DNA of 64,000 bases from Anadara kagoshimensis (Eukaryota > Mollusca > Bivalvia > Arcoida > Arcidae). Shown here one piece after another: positions 47,314-59,559 of this stretch. A model generated the notes under the pieces. The model saw nothing but the letters and a program-made list of their open reading frames with translations. It did not search any database and was not told where the DNA came from. A program made the translations under genes and the position numbers. Within the stretch, counting starts at the first letter, position 1. Every line of letters starts with the position of its first letter. Location of the stretch: the NCBI GenBank assembly GCA_021292105.1, contig CM037869.1, forward strand, positions 868,001 through 932,000, in the 5' to 3' direction.

Positions 47314-47534
47314 GTCAAACCTAGATTCATAGCTTACATTTGTTCAGTCTGTATACAGTCCAACCTGCCTATAAGGACACCTCTATATAAGGGCCACCTG
47401 CTTATGAAAGGCCAATAGAATTGTATCCCAATTGTTCTTTATTCATTTTATTTAAACCTCTATATAAAGGTACCTGCCCATAAATGTCATTTTTACTGGT
47501 TCCCTTGGGTGGTCTTTATAGACAGGTTTGACTG
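47314..47534. mobile_element. MITE family A
   Basis: 'acagtccaacctgcctataa' through 'tatagacaggtttgactgta', with interior 'tcccaattgttctttattca'. A second 'acagtcaaacctag' at 47314 may be a partial duplicate of the left end. Confidence 0.8.
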
Positions 47535-48785
47535 TATTAGGAAAAGTTTTAAAGAATAAGCATACATGAAATGAATTTTGGGACTTAAAATAGTTGACAG
47601 TTAATATATTTATATATGCTTTGTATCTGGAGAATATACAGTATAAACAGACGAGTCTCACTGAAGCAAATTTGGGGCCAGAATTGGGCCCCATTCCCAA
47701 TCGTTAAAGCATGTGTTTTTCCAAACTGATAGTTGTAATATTTCTAATTTACTTGTATGATGTTTTTACAGCCCTCAAAGTGGGTTTTAAAACTAAGTGC
47801 CCAGCTGGCCATCAATAAAAATTTTCAAAACTTAAAAGTGGACAAGCTGGCCACCCTTTGCAAATTTTAGGTCACCAGACACAATTCCAGGTTGATTTGG
47901 CCACCATTTTAGTAGGCAAAAATGAGAGAGGTAGTATGTTTTCAAAATCAATTTTTAAACCTTCATCTCTCACAGACACAGCTAGAACATGTAAATAAAT
48001 ACAGAGACATGAAAGATAGATAAATACAATTCTAATTTGCTTTTAATTATATTTTGACCAGTAAAAGTCTAAATGTAATATTTTTGCCTCTTGTTGAATT
48101 TTTCCAAAATGAGTCAAAAATGCCGCTTATTTTTCCAATTCCAGGGACCTGGCCCCATTCCCAAAAGGGGGTGAAAGACCCCTGATTAATCAAAGAAATG
48201 AATACTAGTACAGTTAAACCTAGATTAACCACCACTATTTGTTAAGTCACATTATGTTGTTATATGGTGATTTGGTGATATATTAGGATATAAAGTTTAA
48301 AGAATAAACATAGGCCAATTGCAGATGAATTTTGGGACTTAAAATTATAAAAATAGTGTAGCAATAAGCAATGGCCAAATTTTCTAGAGGAATTAAACTG
48401 AATCGATAAAGAACAGTTATCTGTATATAATGTGCACATTTTCACATTTACAAAGGTTACAGGGTAAAGTCTACTTGTTTTCAGTCAGCCGAGTTCATGG
48501 TTATATTACATAAAGATGCTTCCAGACAGACACTAGTATTTTTTTCAGTAACACTGAAGCAATAAGTCTGAAAGTTGAAGAAATCAGAAACCATTGACTG
48601 AATCAATTAATCTCTTAACAAGTAAATTGACAGTAATCGGTCTACATAGTATGTAATGGTCGACAAAACAAGCATGAGGCTGATGAATCATATCCAAATC
48701 AATGTCTTTGACTGTAGTTCTGCACCTTAACACGAAGTTATTCTGCGACATAAAAGTAAATGTTGTAATCATACTAATATATGGT

Positions 48786-48990
48786 ACAGACCTGTCGAAA
48801 GTTTAATACTTGGAGGCTGAAATATGGATAGCTAACGACCGAAAAGATGAGATAGAGATAAAGACAAGCTGTCGAGAAATACAGATAGCTACAGACCGAA
48901 AAGATGCAGAGATATAGAAAACAGCTCCTGAAATGCTAACGAGATATAAGTAACAAGGAACTGAGATGAGCTGCGTATAAGCTTTCAGTT
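48786..48990. mobile_element. MITE family B, left-arm copy
   Basis: 'acagacctgtcgaaagttta' followed by repeated 'gatagctaacgaccgaaaag' and 'gatagctacagaccgaaaag' blocks. The matching right end was not found. Confidence 0.6.
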
Positions 48991-49029
48991 TTAAAAGTCT
49001 TCCATTTGTGGACAAGTTATAAATGGGTG

Positions 49030-50480
49030 TTACACATCCAATAAAAGGTTACCATGTCACTGCTGTAAGTTGGGACATGTCACTCCTGTGGGATTAACCA
49101 TTTCACTGTTGTGTGGAAGGTTGTGTCACTGCTTTGGAATGGGTCATGTAATTCTTTGGGATGGGTCTGAGGAGTAAGATCAGTGAGTCAACTGTAAATG
49201 CTTTAGTAAATAACCAGCAAATTGAATAACCTTCTTCACATACACCCCAAATGCAAAACAGACATTGTAACCCATCAAAGAATTTCTTTATTTCTTTCAA
49301 AGTGATTGGTATTTAGCTTTCACATAGAACTTAGTTCAGACATCTGCTGAGGTATATGCAACATTTAGTGGTAAAACAGATGTACCTGGTAAATTGGTGA
49401 CAATGTATGCAAGTCATACTGAATGCAATGATTTTGTTTCATATTTAAAAAAAACCTACCTTCTGTCTCTTAAATTGGGAAATATCAAATTGTATAATGA
49501 TTATGACATGGTTGCAATAGCTTAGGATCCTCATTGCAAAGATGTTATATTGTTACAATATCTAACATTTTTGGGTAAGGACAACTAGACTCAATTTGCT
49601 AGTATATCACTGTAGTTTTGGCCAAACAAAATTGCTGGAATGTGAAATGAAAGTTAAAAAGACCAAACTAGAATTGCTTTGAATTGTGACAAAAATGTTT
49701 TACAAGGTTTTGGTAGCATACGTGGTCCCATGAACCCTGACAAAGATTTACATGTATGTGCCCTTTGCCAGAGGCTCAATTGTACATAAATCCTTGAAAG
49801 GGTACATGGGGCTGTGTAACCTGCCAAAACCTTTTATAACTGACATCATAGGCCTCAGTATTTTAGTTTTAGTTTATTGTTGTTTAGTTGACATGCAAAC
49901 CTTTAAGTTGAAATAAGACAATTTACGTATCACTACACTTCTGCCATTTTCCAGCTCGAAAAACCGATAAACACATGTCAAATTTGAGTAATTTTACTGT
50001 TATTGGAGACAAGGTGCATATGTTTGGTTTTTCAAGGACATAAAATTATAAGATATTTAGTGCATATAACAAAATGTCAAAATGTGAAACAAGATGGCCG
50101 CCAAAGGCAAGGGGATGTAACTCACATATTACAAAAATTGTTTAAAATTTTCAATTTCACACCAAAATATAATGCATTTCCTGTGGAAAACATTATACCA
50201 TTTAAAAGAACTTTAAAAGTGCTCTTTATTTATGCAATACAAAATAGTGTGTTCAGTTCGTTTTCATTACGAAACGCTGCCGAGGGGCTTCAATATCAGT
50301 GGCCGAAATGTTCATGTAGTTTCGTATTTCTTCAACAATGATTTTTTAAGTCCTTTAATATTTTTACAAACATTTAGACCCACTCTTTCAATGTATATAA
50401 TTTTTATTTATCTAAAATGCAAAAGTGGTAGGTTGATTTATGTTGCCATGGCAATTTTCGCCGAGTAATTTTATGGTTAG
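49030..50480. other. Intronic stretch, nothing firm
   Basis: No gene recognised. 50240-50470 is more CpG-rich than its flanks ('cattacgaaacgctgccgag', 'gcaattttcgccgag'); it may be part of an unbounded repeat. Confidence 0.4.
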
Positions 50481-50817
50481 ACTGTGGATGAAAATATGAA
50501 ACTGTTTCGTGAGACCTTATATAATTGCAGTAGTTAGCATTATGTATATATGTTTGTAGACTATATGTAAGCACACAGTAGATATATTTTACAAGTAATT
50601 CATCATAATTACAGATACATAAAACAGTATTTATATTGGGATATATACAATTATGTACAACAATTCAGACTTTGTTCAAATCTGATTATTCAACAATATT
50701 TTATATTAATAAACCCATATCTGAATCCAGAAATGATGCCAATTAATAGAAAGGATAGATATATTGAATTTAAGATAGTCAGGCTGTCCTATGAGAGCTA
50801 ACCTAACAGTTAGGTTG

Positions 50818-51075
50818 TAATGTATGGCTTAGTGGTCAAGACTGCAAAATTGACAAAGGTTGTGGGTTTGAGCCCTTGGCTGGATTGCACTAGTGTGTGG
50901 TGGAGTGGTAATAGAGGCTGCTGACAGTACAAGGGTTATAAGGGTTATGGGTTTGAGCCCCAGTTGTGGCTGAACAATTAAGATTGCAGATATTACAAGG
51001 GTTGGTTTGAGCCTCTAGCTTGGAGCATTGTGTGACTTGTAATTTGATATAGGTTGTAGGTTTGAACCCCAGATG
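50818..51075 (+). repeat. Row of four tRNA-like B-box motifs
   Basis: 'ggtttgagcc' occurs at 50864, 50949 and 51004, and 'ggtttgaacc' at 51059, each preceded by a 'gggtt(g/a)t(g/a)' run. A-box-like 'tggcttagtggtcaagac' lies at 50824. Spacing is 85, 55 and 55 bases. It looks like decayed tandem tRNA-like SINE heads. Confidence 0.7.
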
Positions 51076-51514
51076 GATTGTCTGATATGCCCATTTTAAG
51101 TGTCAACCTGGAGAGTACCTTTCACAGTCATGCCACTAAACCTAAGGTAAGCACCAAAAAACATTAGAACAGATGAGACTTCTGTTATTGATAGCACATT
51201 AATGTTTCAATCAGTGCCTTTCACCTCTTAGATTAGAATCCTAATCAGGGCAGATCGACTCCATGCTTTACATGTACACTTTTACCAAACATTATTTTAA
51301 ATCTTATAGTCAAACTTAATTGAAGATTCTACCAAGTCAAGATTATTTCAATTATACCAAGATGTCACCAACTACACATGGCAAATAGTTGAACCATTAA
51401 CTTGTTCATGTGTCAATGATTCATTATTGACCATGTGACAATGATACCATGGTAACTATAATGGTGATACATAATGATGTAATTTAAATTAAAAACAGGG
51501 AAAGTCCTACCTGC

Positions 51515-51661
51515 CTTAAAGTCCATCTGTTTGTATAGTCCTTTTCAATTTTGTCCCAATTACTCTTTATTCATTTTAACCTGTATATAAGGGCCAACTA
51601 AGCATAAAGGCCACTTTTACTGGTTCCCTTGGATAACCTTTACATACAGGTTTGACTGTAT
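51515..51661. mobile_element. MITE family A, partial
   Basis: 'tcccaattactctttattca', 'aacctgtatataagggcc', ending 'acatacaggtttgactgta'. The left end is degraded. It stops about 60 bases from exon 1. Confidence 0.75.
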
Positions 51662-51721
51662 ATCAGTAATCAAACCCTATGTTTACCTATGTGACAGTGA
51701 TACTTCTCTATGTATACCTAC

Positions 51722-52130
51722 CATTTTCTACTTCTTCTTGTAGAGATTTATCCATTGGAATATTATCTGACCTATTGTCACTATTTACATCCTCATCTGG
51801 TCCCCACTCGGACTCGCTCGTATTTGAGCTGCACTGACGACCGAGTATTGTCGGCTTAGGTGGTAACAAAGTATTAGTACCCATATAGTACATCCTATCG
51901 GGACTGTCATCGGTACAATCGTCGGTAGAATACTGAGACGAACTCAATATTGTTGGTATTCCTAATGAGTCTCTAGATTCCTCGCTCAATCTTCGATCCA
52001 AAATTGAACTCTTCCTTTTAAAACTTTCCAAAAAGTCATCTATATCTTGTTCTATCTTTGCCACAGGAAAACCAGAAATTGTCCCAGAATTCCTTTTGGC
52101 TTTAGTTACTTTAATATCAACAGCAGCCAT
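51722..52130 (-). CDS. MCF2L: Exon 1, first coding exon (N-terminal leader, residues 1-136)
   Basis: It starts at ATG 52130-52128 (MAAVDIKVTKAKRNSG). Reading upstream in frame meets TGA at 52163-52161 with no earlier Met, so this is the natural start unless an upstream exon splices in. The segment is hydrophilic and Ser/Asp-rich (RRLSEESRDSLG, STDDCTDDSPDR, SNTSESEWGPDED) and looks disordered, with possible phosphosites. No signal peptide or membrane segment is seen. The donor is G|GTAGG at 51721, phase 1. An alternative GTATA four bases downstream would break the frame with exon 2. This N-terminus is longer than the short leader before Sec14 in human DBS and is not recognised as a domain. 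Confidence 0.85.
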
Positions 52131-54296
52131 AACTTCCTCTATGTATTTTTTTAATTCAATTCATCCTCATTTTCTATTAGGAATTCTCCAAGTTCCTTTT
52201 GCTATAGTAACTTAATTAAATATTTAAATGCACCAAGCAGTCTCCTTTTTTATAATTTTAATTATGTTTTAAATTAATTATCCAAAATTTTGAATTTCTG
52301 TTTTCTTATAATAAATTTGACACTTACAGTGGACACTTCTCTCTCTATTTAGCTATTTTTCTAAATATCTTCCATTTCACATTTTTTCAGATTTCTTATC
52401 ACAAAATGAGACTTGCAAATCTAATTCAAATCATTAAAATTTTTACAATATCCAGAGCCTTGTTGATAATTAACAATAAGTATTTAAGGTATAATTATAT
52501 AAAAATATCACAGATAGTCCAACAACATTGAGCAAAACAAAAATTCTCATATAAGCCTATAACACTAAAATGGCAGGATTATAATTTAACAAAGAAATTT
52601 AACAAATTACATAGAACAGCTTAATAACAACATTACATTTTATCTCGAAATCGTTATCACATTATGATAAAAGCTAAATCAATGCCTGCTGCAATAATGA
52701 CAAATTACCCATAATTAATTAATCTCCTTAGTTTTCTTATATAAAGCGAAATATCCATCGAATCTAATCTACATCTGTAACGTGAGATCATAATTATCAT
52801 GTTTTAGAATTATTTATGATTCATACACACATATATAGGCTGAAAACACCAGCAATTAAATCAATGTTAATGTAAGTATACTAGACACTGATGCTCAAAT
52901 TAATCCAGCATCAAGTGCTGGAAACTATGCATTGTTTACCTAACTGATGCACATGCACATGCAGCACGGAGAAGATCCTGTAACCAATTAATTCAATTAC
53001 AAGCATCTTTACTATATTTAGTATCAAAGCTGATGTCACATGGCTTCTTATATTGATGTTTTGAAAAACTGCACTAACGGGAAAATTCCAGGAATATATA
53101 TATCCAGAAATCTTGTCGGAGTTATCATAAAACTACAGTTCAACATAGATATAAAGTAGATAGCCTCACTAGCATGAATCACAAAAAAAACTTATCTAAC
53201 TTGTTATAACAATCCATACAGCTTCAAATATTAACCTCCGTCCTGCATCATAAATACAGAGTAGTGAAACTTGAATGCAAATTCACACATGATGTCATCT
53301 TTCTGCTCCCAATTCCAAAATTCAAAATTTGATATTTTCGTTTTTAAAACAGTTGTTACTGTATAGTTGTGTATCAGTCTACCTGTGGTATTAATACGAT
53401 CTGTAGGTCGTTTAACCTGCAGACAATTTTCACTTACAGTACATAATTTTAAGGTGATGCAGAAATGAATAAAATCAATATCATACTGAAATATACATTA
53501 CTTTGTCGCCGTTGTCGACGATGTAAATTTCATTCCTGGTTTAAACTAAACAGCTTCATATCCCACTAGTCTTCTATCGATATTTACAAGGGGAAAACAC
53601 ACAAAAAATGAATTTCTTAAGGATGTTTTATGCATTGTCTGTTTAACCTTGATATAAATGGCATACAAGAACAGATCAGCATCATTCAATAATTGTGATC
53701 CGTCATCTAGCTTGTCTAGAGTCAACTTACACTAGACCATTTATCAAGTCACTTAGTTTATGTTTTATAGATTTTGTGCATCAAATTATGTTTTCCCTAT
53801 AGTTCTTTTCCAGCATATAAATAATATAAATTAATACTAAGATTATCAAGGACAAATATTCCAAACTATCTGGCACACATTCTGCAATGACACATGGCAT
53901 TTGCAATATTGTAGCAAAACTTTTTTCTCCCAGTATTTCAATATTTTTCAAACAAATTTTATATCAAAAGATATATAATAATGCATGTACCTGCTGAGTG
54001 TTGTCAATGGATTCTTTGTCTATAAAAATGGACAGAGGAAGAAAAAGACTAAAGACACCAAGACATTCATTTCTTTAACAAGTGGTCTATATGCACCTTG
54101 TTGCTCACTGAAGATATGGCCAATATCCACTACAGTATGGTAGTTATTTTACAAATTATAGGGGCCTCACTTAAGTTTCCCCTTTTAAGCCAAACAGTCA
54201 AGATGTCTGCAAATTGAACTATAAAAACCATGGCACTTGTCGTAAAGATTCTACATATAAAATATCTAAAGTCTAGCTATTATATTCTTTAAAGAT
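52131..54296. other. Upstream region of the DBS-like gene
   Basis: AT-rich sequence expected to hold the 5' UTR, any non-coding leader exons and the promoter. I could not identify a core promoter, a CpG island or a donor for a leader exon. Confidence 0.4.
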
Positions 54297-54299
54297 TGA

Positions 54300-54612
54300 C
54301 TGAATGAATGGAGTTTTATATCCAAGTCAAAAATATTTCACTTATTTCTAAATGTCACCAGCTATAGGTGAAGTGGCAGGCATTTTTACCTTTGCAGTGC
54401 ACTCAGGGCAATGTGCAAGGAGGGTCCTTTTGCATGCCAAGCCAGGTATTGTGACAATGGGGCATCAGTTTTAAGGTCTCTTCTGAATAGAAGGGCCCTG
54501 TGACTTTCATGTCTACATGTAGAGTGCTTGGCAAAAGAAAATTCACTATTTATATTCAAGTCTTAGTCAGACCTGGCTAGGGTTTGAGACCCATGACCTC
54601 CAACATACAACA
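54300..54612 (-). mobile_element. tRNA-derived SINE family 1, head truncated
   Basis: 'gagttttatatccaagtcaa', 'caccagctataggtgaagtgg', 'ttttaaggtctcttctgaat', 'gacctccaacatacaac'. Confidence 0.75.
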
Positions 54613-54715
54613 TTAGAGATGATTTTTAAATTAAAATGTAGGGACCCTTCTTAATTCTATTCTTTAATTTCAAGTTTTTTGTCTTCCTTGAAATAAGGTT
54701 AAGGCTATAAATACA

Positions 54716-54892
54716 AATAAATTGAAACCTTTTTTAAAGGCTACCCATGGGAACCAGTAAATGTAGCCTTCATGGGCAGGTGGCCTTTATATACAGGTTC
54801 AAATAACAATTGGGATACAATTCTACTGGCCTTTATAAGTAGGTGGCCCTTATATAAAGGTGGCCTTTAAGGCAGGTTTGACTGTGTATATT
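54716..54892. mobile_element. MITE family A
   Basis: 'gaaaccttttttaaaggcta' through 'aaggcaggtttgactgtgta', with interior 'gggatacaattctactggcc'. The left end is degraded. Confidence 0.75.
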
Positions 54893-55224
54893 ATTTTACC
54901 ACTGAACTCAAGTACAATGTATTTGCAAAGATCTATCAACATATATCACTTGGAGTAAAAAAAAATGAGTTGTATTTTTTTTAACCAAAATCAGAATTGC
55001 TGATGACAGTTGCAACACTGATTGCACATAACTGCTATGTCTCACATTTTCAAGCAAGACAAAAACATTAGCTTTTGTCATATTAAAAATAACATATCAT
55101 ATCAATTTTATTTATTCTAAAATACAGAAGTCAGTCTAGAAACAAACTATTTAATGCAGGGAAAATCAATGTGAACATTCAAGCATGATGTCTGTATAAC
55201 CAGCTAAATACTTCACATAAAGTA

Positions 55225-55828
55225 CAGTACAGACCTGTCCAAAGTTTAACACTTAACTAACGAGTTAAGCAACTGAGCGATGAATAGCAAATGGCCAAAA
55301 AACTGCCTAGAGAATGATAGCAGCTTCTAGAAAGCAGTTGATATATACAGTCTACTGTCTAACCTGCCTGAAAGACCCACCCCCCCATATAAGGGCCACA
55401 TATTTTTACAGGCAAGGGAACTAGATGAGTTGTCAATTTAGGCACTAATTCAAACCTGAATGGACAGCTCATCTAGTTCCCTTGTTAGCTACAGTCAAAC
55501 CTATCTATTAAGGCCACCTAAAGGAACCAGTAAATGTGCCCTTTATGGGCAGGTGACCTTTATATACAGGTTCAAATTACATGGATAAAGATCATTTGGT
55601 ATCAAATTTTCCTGGCCTTCAAAAGCAAGTGGTCCCTTCAAAAGCAAGTGGTCCTTATTTAAAGGAGACCTTTAAAGCAGGTTTACTGTATACATATCAG
55701 CTGCTTTCCAGAGGCTGCTATCATTTTCTAACCAGCTTTTCTGTCACTACTCAGCTATCAATAACCTGGTAGCTGAGCTTGGACACTTTATCGTTACCTC
55801 TGTGTTAAACTTTTGACAGGTGTGTAGT
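55225..55828. mobile_element. MITE family B interrupted by a family A element
   Basis: The outer arms 'gtacagacctgtccaaagtt' and 'aacttttgacaggtgtgta' are inverted, as are the inner matches 'aactgcctagagaatgatag' and 'ctatcattttctaaccagct' (imperfect). A family A unit fills the middle. Confidence 0.85.
55333..55692. mobile_element. MITE family A, compound, nested in family B
   Basis: It has left 'acagtctactgtctaacctg', a second internal left end 'acagtcaaacctatctatta', and right 'aagcaggtttactgta'. It also carries a 17-base exact inverted repeat, 'caagggaactagatgag' and 'ctcatctagttcccttg', about 50 bases apart. Confidence 0.75.
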
Positions 55829-56173
55829 GAACATATATTCTTAAGTTACGACAACTGATAATGATGATTCAAACTGCAATAACTGCACATAATTATATTT
55901 TCCTTTCAGCGGCTGTCATGTAACAGATATTAATATTTGATATAAAACTGTTACTGGTACATAATCAATTATCTAACTACTGAAATAATAAGTATGTGTC
56001 GCCATGTTTTGTCGCAATAAAAACAACAGGTTTTTCTAGAATGGTTATAGTATAATATTATTATTTTTCTGCAGGAATAAATTTTTGAATATATTTTTAC
56101 TTTATTAACATGTGATTGATTGGTAATGCAGTGTTCATTCTAGAATTTTTAGATAGGAACATTTAAAAAAAAT

Positions 56174-58471
56174 TACAAGAGGCCCATGGGCCTTAACGCT
56201 CACCTGAGGAAGAGTACATATCTTATGCAGAGGTTCAATGGTCAATGACATTAATAAAAGAGAATATCAAAATTTTCAGCAGTAAGGGCCAATAATATGC
56301 AAGTATTTTTGCAAATTAATTATAATAATTATTATATAAGTATGCTATATATAACATATTTAAAGTCTAGCTACAATATATTATTTATAAACAGCTAAAA
56401 CATCTGTATATTAAAATGTGCATTAGGCCAATACGTACAATATTCCAATATACATGCCTATACAAAGAGTTTATAGTTTTTGAGATAATTAACCATTTAA
56501 GTATTCATTTGCATCAATGACCTTGACCTTTGAACCTATGACCTTCATTTATATATCAAAATGATCGATAGGCCAATACCTACAATATTCTAATATACAT
56601 GCCTATACAAAAAGTTTATAGTTTCTGAGATAATTAACCATTTAAGTATTAGTTTGCATCTATGACCTTGACCTTTGAACCTATGGACTTCATTCATATA
56701 TCAAAATGATTGTTGTGCAAATGCCTACAATATTCTAATATACATGCCTATACAAAAAGTTTATAGTTTTTGAGATAATTAACCATTTAAATATTTGATG
56801 CAGCTATGACCTTGACCTTTGAACCTATGACCTTCATTTATATATCAAAATGATCTTTAAGCCAATACCTACAATATTCCAATATACATGCCTATACAAA
56901 AAGTTTATAGTTTTTGAGATAATTAACCATTTAAGTATTTGTTTGATTCTATGACCTTGATCTTTGAACCTATGACCTTCATTTATATACCAAAATGACC
57001 GTTAGGCCAATACCTACAATATTCCAAAAAGTTTATAGTTTTTGAGATAATTAACCATTTAAGTATTCGTTCGAGTCTATGACCTTGACCTTTGAACCTA
57101 TGACCTTCATTCATATATCAAAATGATCATTAAGCCAATACCTACAATATTCCAATATACATGCCTATACAAAAAGTTTATAGTTTTTGAGATAATTAAC
57201 TATTTAAGTATTCGTTCGCATCTATGACCTTGACCTTTGAACCTATGACCTTCAGTCATATATCAAAATGATCATTGTGCAAATGACTACAATATTCTAA
57301 TATACATGCCTATACAAAAAGTTTATAGTTTTTGAGATAATTAACCATTTAAGTATTCGTTCAATTCTATGACCTTGACCTTTGAACCTATGACCTTCAT
57401 TCATATATCAAAATGATCATTAGGCCAATACCTACAATATTCCACTATACATGCCTATACAAAATGTTTATAGTTTTTGAGATAATTAACCATTTAAGTA
57501 TTCGTTCGCGTCTATGACCTTGACCTTTGAACCTATGACCTTCATTCATATATCAAAATGATCGTTAGGCCAATACCTACAATATTCCAATATACATGCC
57601 TATACAAAAAGTTTATAGTTTTTGAGATAATTAACCATTTCAGTACTTGTTTACATCTGTGACCTTGACCTTTGAACCCATGACCTTTATTCATATATCA
57701 AAATGACCGTTGTGCCATTACCTACAATATTCTGATATACATGCCTATACAAAAAATTCATAGTTTTGCAGATAATTAACTATTTTGGTATTCTTGGACA
57801 TCTGTGACCTTGACCTTTGAACCCATGACCCTGATCTATGTATCAAATGTCGTCATGTCAATACCTACAAAGAACTGAAAATCCTATGCCATTATCGCAA
57901 GAAATGTTAAAAAAATAGCATTTTTTATCAAAGGTCAAAAACTGGGACATGACCTTGACCTTCGATCTTGACATCAATTGGAAGAAAATTGCAAGACAAG
58001 ATCAACAGTGAAAACTCCATACAATTATCTTCAGCCGTTATGAAATTTTAACAATAAATGTCTCATTTTAAAAATTATGTAATTTTACGCAAAAAATGCG
58101 TAACCTATTTTTCGTCTAATTTTCATGAAAAACAAAATTTTAATGTTTCCAGGTATGCTGAATCCAAATATCCAATCAAAATTTGCCTGCACCTTTTAAA
58201 TTTGGTTATAGAGAAGAAGATTTTTTTGTCTTTTTGCTATTTTTAGTATCAGCGGCCATCTTGTTGGGCGTGGCCAAACCCCGAACACAATTTTGAAAGG
58301 CTGTTACCCAGGCATGATAATAACCAAGTTTCATCAAATATTGCCCAGTAGTTTTGGAGGAGAAGATTAAAATGTAAAGTTTACGCACGACAGACGACGC
58401 ACGACGGACGCTGGACGACGCACGGTGATAGATTGCAATAGCTCATCTGAGCCTTTGGCTCAGGTGAGCTA
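56174..58471 (+). mobile_element. 2.3 kb non-autonomous element with central tandem array
   Basis: The left end is 'acaagaggcccatgggcc' followed by 'gctcacctgagg'. The right end is 'gcctttggctcaggtgagc' ending ctaa, preceded by an ACG-rich stretch ('cagacgacgcacgacgg'). The hairpin tgagcc-ttt-ggctca, six bases and then CTAA resembles a Helitron 3' end. Short arms, a central array and an ACG-rich tract also recall the bivalve pearl elements. There is no Rep/helicase ORF, so it would be non-autonomous. The classification is inference. Confidence 0.7.
56440..57870 (+). repeat. 145-bp tandem array, ten copies, rich in nuclear-receptor half-sites
   Basis: 'tgaccttgacc' (one copy reads tgaccttgatc) anchors at 56518, 56663, 56807, 56952, 57080, 57225, 57370, 57515, 57660 and 57805: a 145-base period with one copy 17 bases short. 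Each unit carries 'tgaccttgacctttgaacc' then 'tatgacctt', i.e. mostly three TGACCT half-sites plus a TGAACC variant. An eleventh partial match lies at 57947. Confidence 0.95.
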
Positions 58472-59247
58472 AAAAACTAAATGTTAACACCACCATTTTT
58501 CTGTTTATGTTATATTAAACATAGGACACTTTGGCAAATTAAGGAATCAAATAATGGCTCCATGACCTCCTCCTAGTAATAAACACTGGTAATGGCTGAA
58601 TAATGGTATATTGTTTCCAATGATTTTTGTGCCTAAATGTACTACTGAATACTGGCTATTTCCCATGGGATCGACCAAGGTTAGCTCTGGCTCTCAAAAT
58701 GTTTGAGCCAAATGCAAATGCCTCATTATGAAATTAATAAAAATTTTAGAGTAAACATATAAGCCAAAAACTATTTTTTTGGAGCCAGAAATTATAAATT
58801 AAGCAATTGGCTAAAATAGCGATTGGTAGAGCTAACCCTTGATTGACTAAAATTTCCCAAATTTGACCAATAAAACTTCCAAAAACATAAGTGATGCAAG
58901 AGCCAAATGTTAACCCAAATTCTATTCAGTTGACCAATATATGTACTGCCCTGGCCCACAAAATATTAGACAATAATATGACACTTTGGAATAAGGATTC
59001 TAGCTACTGGTGTTGCAACCATAATATAGTTTTATACTTGTTCAATACTTTCATTTTTTTTAAACTTTTAAAATGTAAATATTTTCCCAATTAAAAGGCA
59101 GATGCAGTAATTAAGAAACAAACTGGATTTATTTTTATTCAAAAGCATTCGTATTGAAATATACAAACATAATTCTTTGTTAGTGCTAGATGAAGTCTGC
59201 CAAAAAAGCAGGTCAACGCACATATTTTCTAATTGAAAGTGACTTCA

Positions 59248-59430
59248 AGCTATGTTTCCATACCTGGTAGCCAAAATCGCCATTGGCTACTAATTTCTGA
59301 GGAATTCTTTCAAAAAGTAACCTATTTTAGCAAATTTGTGGAAAAATACTTTAAAAAGGTCTAATTTTCACAAATTTTGGAAATTTGGCTACTAATTATT
59401 TTAAATTTATGGAAACCTACATTAAAGTGA
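59248..59430. mobile_element. MITE family C
   Basis: 'atgtttccatacctggtagc' through 'aatttatggaaacctac'; the ends are inverted. The interior 'gaggaattctttcaaaaagt' recurs reversed at 63718-63895. Confidence 0.8.
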
Positions 59431-59559
59431 CTGCGGAAATACAACCAATTTACCAAATACACCCACCCAATCCCATAGCACTTCTGAATATGATTCTATT
59501 GTACTGCATCACTTACCACCACCAACTCTGATGTAACGAGTATATTGATTATATTTCCT

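Larger units (their letters stand above)
1137..52130 (-). other. MCF2L: Gene: Dbl/DBS-family Rho guanine-nucleotide exchange factor, MCF2L-like (3' end not seen)
   Basis: Twenty-three minus-strand exons join by reading frame into about 1080 residues. Domain order is Sec14/CRAL-TRIO (about 148-311), spectrin-like coiled coil (about 312-605), Ser-rich linker (606-735), DH (about 736-929) and PH (about 940-1056). This order is specific to the MCF2/MCF2L/MCF2L2 group. In that family the DH-PH unit catalyses GDP release from RhoA/Cdc42-type GTPases at membranes, and the Sec14 and spectrin parts govern lipid targeting and autoinhibition; those roles are family knowledge. Diagnostic stretches are HYAVDSIRPKC, EMDNRHMQHLIP and [19 protein letters not shown]. 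All junctions keep phase except exon 21 to 22. Invertebrates usually have one gene for this group, so the vertebrate paralogue name is approximate. The C-terminal SH3 found in some members is not visible. Confidence 0.93.

Noticed and set aside
50003..50341. 112-codon plus-strand ORF
   Set aside because: Composition follows the underlying sequence, no recognisable motif, and it overlaps another ORF in a second frame.
51708..51721. Extension of exon 1 to the TAG at 51708, or the donor at 51717
   Set aside because: Only the donor at 51721 (phase 1) joins in frame with exon 2, which continues into a clear Sec14 domain.
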